DNA of 64,000 bases from Diplonema papillatum (Eukaryota > Euglenozoa > Diplonemea > Diplonemida > Diplonemidae): NCBI GenBank assembly GCA_030068145.1, contig JAPJBO010000859.1, forward strand, positions 1 through 64,000, in the 5' to 3' direction. The notes beneath the pieces are model-generated. The model had not been told where the DNA came from, did not search any database, and saw only the letters and a program-made list of their open reading frames with translations. The translations under genes and the position numbers were made by a program. Of this stretch, positions 56,080 through 64,000 are shown one piece after another (the first letter of the stretch is position 1; each line of letters opens with the position of its first letter).

Positions 56080-57796
56080 TCGACAAGGGAGGGGATGGAG
56101 AGAACGCAAAACCCTGCTCGGAGACTGGTATGTGCTCACACCGGTATCAAAGTGGCTCCTGTTTACTCCGTCAAAGGACAATTCCACTACCTACGAAATA
56201 ATCGGGAAGAGCTATTTTTCCCCCCTCCTGCAGCGGCAGCACTCAATAATTTAAAGGAAGACGCTCCTCTGATACACCCGCAGGCCCTCGGGGCGAAACG
56301 ATTCGATTGCTGGTGCTCACCTTTTCACACCTACCATATTCCCGGATGGCTCTAGTTTAAGTGAGGTTGTTCTTGTGCACAGCATCCGTGGAACATGAGC
56401 GAAAACGGTACTAGCAGGAAGTCGGTTGTGTACCTCATTAACGCCTCGATATAGGCTCGCCATACAGTGTTAGCCTTCTTCGACGTGGTAGGTGACAGCC
56501 AGTCTGCATTCGTTCACAGTCACGTTTACTTTTCGGAGAGCTTCTGCACTCGACAGCAAGGTAGCAGATAACGACTGCCGGTAACAGTACTCCGATGTGT
56601 TATCCCGTGGGAAACCCCCCGACAAGCCACGTTAGACAAATGGAAAGGAGAAACAAAATCGAGATACCCCTGAGAAGAAATGCTAGTGCGTAGTGTAGTA
56701 ACTCACCACGGTCTGAAGCGGGATGTCTTAGACGGATAGCGGGCAAACGGGATATTCGACTATACTTTTTTGGCTTTGAGTGGGGGGGTGCAAAGAAAGA
56801 AGTGCCTTGAGTGGCTTGAGTGACCATTTTCTTGTCTGCTTCGTTGACGGGGCTTGAACATGCGCTTTTTGAAGGATGAAGAAGCACCTTGGTTCCCGCT
56901 CGGCAGGGAGCCAACATTTCGCGTTACAGTTTCACCGAGGTGGTACTGCAATGCGAAAAGAATGTCGAAAAGAGAGCTTCTTACAGCTCCCTTCGCGTGT
57001 GGTCGGTGAAGGGAGGTTTGGAATGGTTGGTGGGCGGGGGCGAAAAAGAGAGAGGAAGCTCTGCAAAAAGAAGGATGCCTGATTCACCAACTTCTTTGAG
57101 CAGACCACCCCAAGACGGACCTAATGCGGCCGATGACCCTCAGTGTAAAACTCCGCAGGCTAGTCGAGAATGCTGGTGAGCCAGGGAACACTTAGGGAGC
57201 CCCTCTGTCTTTTCACCCCCGGTAAGGTTTAGCCGTCACCAAAACTCGTTTCCCCGAGGTAAGGCAGTCACTGCACATTTCCTCTTCGTAAAGATACAAC
57301 ATACAAACTATGCGGCAGAAGCCCTAAAGTAGACCAGGTGGGTAGAGGAGCCCACTGGTAGCAGGGAATTGCTGGCCAACTATGCCAGGTTGCATACGTC
57401 GAAAGAAGAGGAGAAGAACTGCCTTCCTTCCTTTCGGCCTTGCACGACAGCGCACGGCCTTCGGGTGTATCCAAGTTCTCGGACGTTTCGCTCCCCGTAT
57501 TATTTTGTATTTGCAAAATTTTCCACGAGGGTGGCGTTGAGTGTTTTCTTGGTTGTCGACTGAAATGTGACGAGAAAAGACGGTGTGTTGTCCGTCGTTT
57601 GGATGTGTCTGTTGATTTCGTTTGACCTCTCACTGATAACTTGTATACAAGCCAATTCGCCTACCCCCCTGAGCTCGATCGCAGCGGATACTCGATTACG
57701 CGGCGATTGATCTAAGAGGTATCACGAAAGCGAGCAGATGCAGACTATCGCCGCAGATTGTTTGCATTCTGGCCCAAAAACTACGAGGCTCGGCAA
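56080..57796. other. Gene-poor stretch
   Basis: Short ORFs only; nothing recognised between the first rRNA fragment and the inverted motif at 57797. Confidence 0.4.
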
Positions 57797-57835
57797 AATT
57801 CAATCGGGCAGGAGGTGAATTGGCTCATTGGAGGT
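57797..57835. repeat. Inverted partner of a motif at 60775-60810
   Basis: ATCGGGCAGGAGGTGAATTG followed by GCTCA is the near-exact reverse complement of TGAGCCAATTCACCCCCTGCCCGAT at about 60780-60804. A partial copy (GAATTGGCTCAG) occurs near 61155. Confidence 0.75.
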
Positions 57836-57856
57836 CGACGACGATCTGTTTAAGAT

Positions 57857-58276
57857 TTGTCTTTCAGGGGGGCAATGTTTTCCGGATGCCGTTCGAAGGC
57901 GCTCATTTCTAGAAGTGTTGGTGCATCACTTGGTGCATGTGCCATTGTTCGTTTGAGATTTCCCCTCGTACAGTTTCATACTAGAAGAAGCTTCCACTCG
58001 TCGGAAGCGAGTCAGGTGGGGCGAGCGGGCACAAAGATAGCCACAAGACTGTTGCCCACAGTGTCGAGACATACTCGGCGGTTTGGCAGCACAACACCAC
58101 GAAATCCGCGGAAAGGCGCACTGCCAGATGAAGACTTCTGTCTGTCACCTGGTTTTTGGCCGTGGTCGGTTTCCGGTGCTCTGCATCCAACAACTCCTGA
58201 GGTGTTGCCTTCTTCTCTCTCTCGGCAAAGCCAGAGCAACCGCAAGGGGGAGACGGTCGACTCCAGGGCATTTTAA
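57857..58276 (+). CDS. Possible mitochondrial-precursor ORF
   Basis: A 139-codon frame whose first about 75 residues look like a mitochondrial presequence: no acidic residues early, many Arg/Ser, and alternating hydrophobics (MFSGCRSKALISRSVGAS, ACAIVRLRFPLVQFHTRRSF, LLPTVSRHTRRFGSTTP). The remainder is short and unrecognised, so the gene would need further exons. A donor candidate (AGTCAG/GTGGGG) lies near 58015. Chance is possible given the Arg/Ser-rich composition of random GC-rich DNA. Confidence 0.3.
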   Translation: MSFRGAMFSGCRSKALISRSVGASLGACAIVRLRFPLVQFHTRRSFHSSEASQVGRAGTKIATRLLPTVSRHTRRFGSTTPRNPRKGALPDEDFCLSPGFWPWSVSGALHPTTPEVLPSSLSRQSQSNRKGETVDSRAF

Positions 58277-60080
58277 GAAAAGACAACACCCACAGAGTTG
58301 GCATTTGTCGTGGTTCTCCTTCTTCGCAGACGAGGTCCAGTAGTAACACGCCACGGAAGCGAAACCCTGAGGTTCGGAGGTTTGGTCGCAGGAAAAGTGA
58401 CTTTCCGGTATGCTTATCGAGAGCTGTAGGCAGCTTTTCGATACAGTGTGTCGTTGTTTGGTGAAGCAGGGCCATTCATTGTGGACGAAGGTTGAAAAGT
58501 TGTAGGTGACGGTCGCAGCGTATTGTGTTGTGCGCGCAAACTCGCAGTCGGCTTACTCGCTCACAGATTTCCCACCCCATAACGCAGTGTCGCCCCATCA
58601 GTTCTCCCGTTTTGGACAACTACGCAGTGAAAGAACACATCGATAAGAAATGGCAACTACGGGGACCGTTCCGCAAAAAGAAGTGCCGCTCTAGTTCGCT
58701 AGCCTTTTGACCAGACTTCCGCCCCACCCACTCCACGTGGACCCAACTTGGCGATTCGGCATGCAGAGCTCAGAACCGGTGGACTGATCACCGGAAAATT
58801 CTTGCGCCCCCCCCTCCACGTTGCGCTGTTACGGGGTGAGGGGAGGGGGGGGCGTGAAAACAGGAGTGAAAGCGACTTGCCGCTGCTGCCAGCCCTGGCG
58901 AGACAACACTTGTCAAGCAGGTGGCGGCAGCGCATGTTGCGGTGCGTTTCGAGCCAGCAGGAGGAAGAGCTGTTGGCAGTGCAACGCGTCGATGGGCACA
59001 GGAGCACAAAAAGACTCTCTCAGGCACTTCTTGCCCCCTTTGCAGGAAAGGGGTTGGAGACGCGCAGGAATCTTGTCAGTCTGACTCCCGTGCTGTGGGC
59101 TTCGTTTTGTGTTTTTTTTTAAGCATATCACAAATTAGGGTAAACGACAGTGACACTCGGGCCTTGCTCCAGTCCTTTGCGCCTCCTTGTTCGACTGATC
59201 AGCAGAGATCCCTCCCCTGGTACAAGATGGCAAGCAAACGGAAACGTTTCCCGTTTCCGTTTCCGCTTCAACTGCGTGCATGCAATGCGACGATGCATGG
59301 TCGGATCCAGACGTCAGGGCCGAGTGTTACGAGTGCCGTTCCAAAACGCGTCGGGGAGAAACACTGCCGGTTCTGCCGGAAAAAGACGACGGAAACGCAT
59401 GACCTTTTTTATGGCGGTGGTATTTTTGGGATTTCTAAAAAAGGTTTTCGGGGGGGGGGTTGTCGAGTTTCTTCTTTCGGTTTTTGACTGTTGAGAAAAT
59501 CACGATAGGCCTTGCCTTGTTTTTCCACTTTTCTCATTTTGGGGGGACGACTCAATCCCTATTTATTGCAGAGAGTGAAATAGCTTAGGAATTGGAGCTG
59601 GCGTCTTCTGGCCTCTCGCACTGGCTTGGCTACCTGGGGCTTGTGCTGACCCCTTCCTCCGGTCGGCTCGTGCATCTTCATCTGAAAACAAAGGGTGAAA
59701 CCAAAGCGGATACTTACAGACAAACGAAGGGGAAGAACACCGACCATGAGGCAAGCTATGATCGCCGCTGGGACGACGTCACGCCACCTGCCCAGGCCTT
59801 AGAACTTCGGGTACTTGGACTATTTTCCTTCATTTGGGCACGCGGAAGAAACTGTCTGTTGAGGTTCTTTCTGGCTGTTTTGGATCGTAGGTTGGAGGCA
59901 CGGTTGCTCGTCTATCCGTACACAGCACTTACAAGTGCTGTTATTTTTAGAGTGAAAATTTCCTTCAAAGTCAGATCCTGGTGGTACCATAATAATATTA
60001 TGTTCCAACACGGTACCGTTTTTGCTGTCTCGCCCAGCTAGCCTTATTGACGTAGTGTGGTGGACTGGCCTGTAATGCGC
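58277..60080. other. Gene-poor stretch
   Basis: Overlapping ORFs at 58700-59490 on both strands show no domain. The 59,255-59,275 region has a GTTTCCGTTTCC run. Confidence 0.4.
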
Positions 60081-60084
60081 ACCG

Positions 60085-60365
60085 TGTAGCGGGTACCGGG
60101 GAATTAGGGCTCGATTCCGGAGAGGGAGCCTGAGAAACGGCTACCACATCTAAGGATGGCAAGGTACGCAAATTGCCCAATAGCAACACTGCTGAGGCAG
60201 CGAAGAGAAATAGCCTCGACACGTACTTCGTACGTTAGAAGCAACGGATGACATCTAAACCTGTCAATGAACACAATTGGTGGAAGTCTGGTGCCAGCAC
60301 CCGCGGTAATTCCACCAAAGCGTATATTAATGCTGCTGCTGTTAAAAAGCTCGTAGTTGGATCCG
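60085..60365 (+). pseudogene. Degenerate 18S rRNA fragment B, including the 530 loop
   Basis: TCGATTCCGGAGAGGGAGCC (60111-60130) and TGAGAAACGGCTACCACATC (60131-60150) match conserved SSU rRNA nearly perfectly. Later, at 60291-60309, GTGCCAGCACCCGCGGTAA is the universal 530-loop sequence with one G-to-C change, and GCGTATATTAATGCTGCTGC then TTAAAAAGCTCGTAGTTGG (60341-60360) continue the rRNA in order. The 'CCAGCTCCAATA' segment before GCGTATATTAA is replaced and shortened to CCACCAAA. The middle part (60165-60280) is diverged. Nothing recognisable as rRNA follows 60365. It is therefore a truncated, mutated copy rather than a working rRNA gene. Confidence 0.93.
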
Positions 60366-60709
60366 GAGCTCAGCTGGGCATCAGCGTGTTCCTTCAGACT
60401 TCATCGCTGGCGTTGCCTTGGAGGAAGTTCCGGAGCACTTCGAGATTTAGAAGGTAGGCCACTCAGCGGCTTCGGTTGACTGTCAAGGCTTCGGAGGAGG
60501 GTGATGTGAACCACCCGTTACTAGTAGTTCGCAAGCTCGTCTACCAGGTGGGGACGGGCATTTGCGAGGAAAACTGCTGTCGCCCTTCGTTTTGCAAAAA
60601 GGGTACTTTTTGTGAGCATTGGCCTGGCTACTTTTCATCGGCAGTCTTCTTGCATTCCGTTCAGGCGAGGTCAGCCAGTTGGCTTCTCGTCTGCAGTCTG
60701 GGATTGTTT

Positions 60710-60810
60710 TCTTAAAGTGAAGGTTCGCTTGAAATGCCGGGGTTTTAAAGTCTCCGGGTGGCTCACGGCAATTGGATTACTGAGCCAATTCACCCCCTGC
60801 CCGATCGAAA
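60710..60810 (+). repeat. GTTCGCTTG dispersed repeat copy plus inverted motif
   Basis: AAGTGAAGGTTCGCTTGAAA, GCCGGGGTTTTAAAGTCTCC and GGGTGGCTCACGGCAATTGG, followed immediately by the TGAGCCAATTCACC motif that is inverted at 57.8 kb. Confidence 0.8.
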
Positions 60811-62572
60811 CGTTGTCGAGCCTTGTAGAATCGGAATCGAGTTTCGGAGAGCGTATTCGAGCAAAACATCGCCGCGGAATCGTTTCCGGTTAGTGTGAAT
60901 TTGATCAACGTAGCATCAAGGCAGCCATTTCAAAAACCAGCCACAGTCAACGTCGCGTGGGTGCAGGCTTTAGATACTCATCATCGTATTTCAATTCGCG
61001 TTACCTGGAAGCACCCAGAGGGTGTCCGTGGTACGAAGGTGCAGTTGTCCGCATCTCGCATTGGGGAGGTGACGCTAACCACCTCGGACGAGGTGTCCTG
61101 CTGCCCCAGTGTATATGTATCGCCGCGCAATCGAGCTTTCAGGGGGGGGGTAGCTGAATTGGCTCAGTTACTCTTTATTCACAACGCGTTGTTAAATGTG
61201 GTGGATACACGCGGAGAGAGTGTCGGTGAGTACCATTGTTGTCGTTTGTTGTTTTCTTTTTGTAAAAAAAAAAACACGCATCCGAGCAACACTCGGCGCA
61301 TGGGATTGGACTGCTTTCTTTGTTCTAAGAAACCGGGGGGTTTTTTAAACCCTTCACGGACAGGGGACATAATATTGTGTTTATGTCGAAAAGGCGAGAA
61401 TCCAAGCTGGAGTTGGATACTGGCATATGCGTCAAAAAAAGATCTATGTTTGCTGCTGTGAGGAGGTGTGTCACGAAACCTTTGCAGGAAGCGCTAGGTT
61501 TTCCATGTTGGAGTCGTAAACCTCTGGGGTTGACCCATAGATTCCCCAGAAGGCTTTCTGCGCGCTGGACTACCCCTAAACATTAAACTAAAGGTAAAAT
61601 TCCACCCCTGCGTCCGTAAGGGCTTAGGTCTTTCTTCGGTTGACAGTTGAGGCGGGGTGGGTGGGGTCCTTTCTCAGTTGGATCGGAATTTGCAAAAACA
61701 CGCATCGGGGCGGAATATTGGTTATTAGTGCGGTCGGTGTGCTTCGTCGTTCCGAAGTTTTTGCTTTTTTAGACTGTTTTTAGGGTGAAGAAGGGTTTGT
61801 TGCTTGCTTGTCATTATTATTACTGTATTTTTGTGTTTTCCGACGATCCCACTGTATGGGCGTACAGATTGGTGTTTTGTGTTTTTTTTTTTTTTTTTTG
61901 GGCGGGACGGCTTGCCTGTGCTGTTGTGGGGCGTCGTCGGCGCCTTTTAAAAAAAGAGAAATTGGGCAGGTTTTTTTCTGGCGAGGATTTACACGCGAGA
62001 GGTGGCGCCTCTACACACGGGGGGAGTCCAGTATAGAAGCTGGAGCTAGACGCAGCAAAAAGAATAGGCCGGATGCTTGTTTTGTACGAGCCGGCTTCAT
62101 CAAAATCCTCCCGGTGGCACACACGGGGGCACCCCACTCAACATCAGAGGCGAGAACATGAGTTCGCGTAAGTGCCTTACACTGTATTTGTACCTGCCGG
62201 GGGGAGTTAGCCTGAAAGTGAGAACACGATAGCGAGGAGCTAATCTCCTACCGAACACGCTGCAGCGTTGGGTTGCAGCTCGCCTGCTTTTCGGCTGTGA
62301 CGCGGGCCCACGCATTTTAACTCCAGCTTCTGAGGCTGGACTCCGCCGTGTATCATGCAGACTTTCTCCCCCCCCCGTTTCCCGCACGGTGTGTGGCAGG
62401 TCCGACGGTGAGCGCTGTCGTGTGATAAACCCGGCCGTGTGTTCCACGGATCTTTTGGTCGACCGTGCCGTGGCTTCGTTCAACTTTTGTTCCGGAAACG
62501 CTGCCCTCAGTACAACCGCGGTCCTAAGAAGAACCCCATGGATCCATCGGACCAGCCAAGCTCGGAAGACTC
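60811..62572. other. Gene-poor stretch
   Basis: The 188-codon ORF at plus 60895-61461 begins with protein-like residues (NVAWVQALDTHHRISIRVTW) but no domain was recognised. A poly-T tract lies at about 61879-61898. Confidence 0.35.
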
Positions 62573-62996
62573 GACAAGGAAGCCACACAGCCCTGGTTCC
62601 GACAAGGAACCCACACACGCCCTGGTTCCGACAAGGAACCCACACAGCCCTGGTTCCTACAAGGAAGCCACACAGCCCTGGTTCCTACAAGGAAGCCACA
62701 CAGCCCTGGTTCCGACAGGAAGCCACACAGCCCTGGTTCCGACAAGGAAGCCTCACAGCCCTGGTTCCGACAAGGAACCCACACAGCCCTGGTTCCGACA
62801 AGGAAGCCACACAGCCCTGGTTCCGACAAGGAAGCCACACAGCCCTGGTTCCGACAAGGAAGCCACACAGCCCTGGTTCCGACAAGGAAGCCACACAGCC
62901 CTGGTTCCGACAAGGAAGCCACACAGCTCTGGTTCCGACAAGGAAGCCACACAGCCCTGGTTCCGACAAGGAAGCCACACAGCCCTGGTTCCTACA
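62573..62996. repeat. 28-bp minisatellite, about 15 copies, open in all frames
   Basis: The unit contains ACACAGCCCTGGTTCCGACA and AGGAAGCC. Variants include AACCC for AGCC, TTCCTACA for TTCCGACA, one 2-bp insertion and one 1-bp deletion. Since 28 leaves remainder 1 on division by 3, each reading frame passes through all three phases of the unit, and the unit has no stop in any phase on either strand. Long ORFs on both strands (plus 62389-63039 and 62439-63128; minus 62524-63050) are therefore by-products. Confidence 0.93.
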
Positions 62997-64000
62997 CGAT
63001 CGCGCGTGTCCGCCTCCACCGACTACCTTGTTGCAGTGAAGGAGTCGCAACCGGTTCTCAAATGTCTGACGGACGGCCGTCGAGATGAAACACTGGCGGG
63101 TCTTCTTCTTTCCGGGCGTGGGGATTGAATCCCTCTAGACGAGGGAGGGTCTCTACCGTCCGGAAATTGCACGGGTTTGAAATGATGGGCGCTTTTTGTG
63201 TTGCCGACAATCAACCTTTTTTTTTTTCGGGTAGCGGGGAGAATCTTTTAAGCTTAAGAGGAGGGGTGGGTGTCTTTAGTGGTGGTCGCAGCTTGGGCAA
63301 GCGGGCCATTTTTCTTTTTTTGTCTCATCGAATTTCAACACATTGTATCATCAGGACGCGACGTATCTGAGGCTTGCATTGAACACAAACCTGTAGAGAC
63401 GGTCAACCACAGGCAGAGCGGACGGGGATTGCGGCACTGTACTAAGTTTGACTTAAACTTAGAATTTAAGTTTAAGCTTTGCATGCTGCCGCTGAACGTT
63501 GCGCTCTAGCCCTGGAGCTCTGCTTCTTTCATCGACACATCAACGGGCACGCTCCCGGCGTGGCTGAAATGAGAACACGAACCTTGCACTGTGTTTCCCG
63601 GCCAACACCGTTCGTTGCCACTTCGGAGAGTGGTTCGCTGGCGTGTCGTTTCGCTTGTTTTCTTCATCTTCGTTTTTTTCCTCCTTTTTTCCCCTCTCCT
63701 GCTCCTTTTATCGTTTTTTGTTTTCCCCTCCCCTTTTCGATGACAGCTCAAATCGGTAGCTTGGGCGCAGCAGGGCGGTGGGGGGTATAGGTTTTGTTCC
63801 CCCCGCCCCCCCGCTGCATGCTCTAGTCGCACACGGGTGGGAGGAAGCGGACGCAAGCATGAATACACAATAGCACCCCCCCCCCCGGAGAGGGGTGCCA
63901 GGACCTGCATGAGAATTTGGGCGGTCCTTCTTTTTTTTTTTGTTACTCTTTAATTCTCTTCTGCCGTTTTATGTTTGGAGTGGAGAGTGTGCGCGTGGAA
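62997..64000. other. Stretch without a gene to the window end
   Basis: Pyrimidine-rich tracts (63660-63740) and several C-runs; short ORFs only. Confidence 0.4.

Overview
The window looks like nuclear DNA from a unicellular eukaryote, and an alveolate such as a chromerid alga is a reasonable but unproven guess. The evidence is direct: genes are split by GT-AG introns, the two best genes encode purely eukaryotic proteins (a 20S proteasome alpha subunit and a PARP16-type ADP-ribosyltransferase), gene density is low, and much of the sequence is microsatellite, minisatellite and dispersed repeat. No bacterial-type operons, Shine-Dalgarno spacing or phage modules are visible.

Layout. 1-3.2 kb: a CT-rich compound repeat, a duplicated segment and a 36-bp minisatellite. 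3.9-14.1 kb: the gene-rich part, all on the minus strand: a Plus-3 (RTF1-like) protein, the proteasome subunit PSMA6 with at least four recognisable coding exons and a fossil ORF in its last intron, a proline-rich coiled-coil protein and a 788-codon unknown protein. 14.2-16.3 kb: a minisatellite and a 1.7-kb element with 35-bp perfect terminal inverted repeats that encloses a second large inverted repeat. 17.6-19.8 kb: a frame-broken GC-rich coding remnant, a possible membrane protein and a tRNA-like SINE-type sequence. 20-22.8 kb: a coiled-coil exon and a repeat block with a 32-bp perfect palindrome. 22.8-25.5 kb: a GC-rich retroelement with an intact reverse transcriptase-RNase H ORF, bounded by (GA)n tracts. 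25.5-29.2 kb: two tentative minus-strand exons and a complete three-exon PARP16 gene. 29.2-64 kb: gene-poor DNA with about ten copies of a plus-oriented dispersed repeat, a hAT-like MITE, two degenerate fragments of 18S rRNA, and a 28-bp minisatellite that is open in all reading frames.

The recognised genes are housekeeping functions (transcription elongation, protein degradation, ER ADP-ribosylation) that happen to be neighbours; nothing suggests a shared pathway. Exon models for PSMA6 and PARP16 were made by matching translations to remembered family features and checking that splice phases agree. They are the most reliable part of the annotation. No computation or database search was run.
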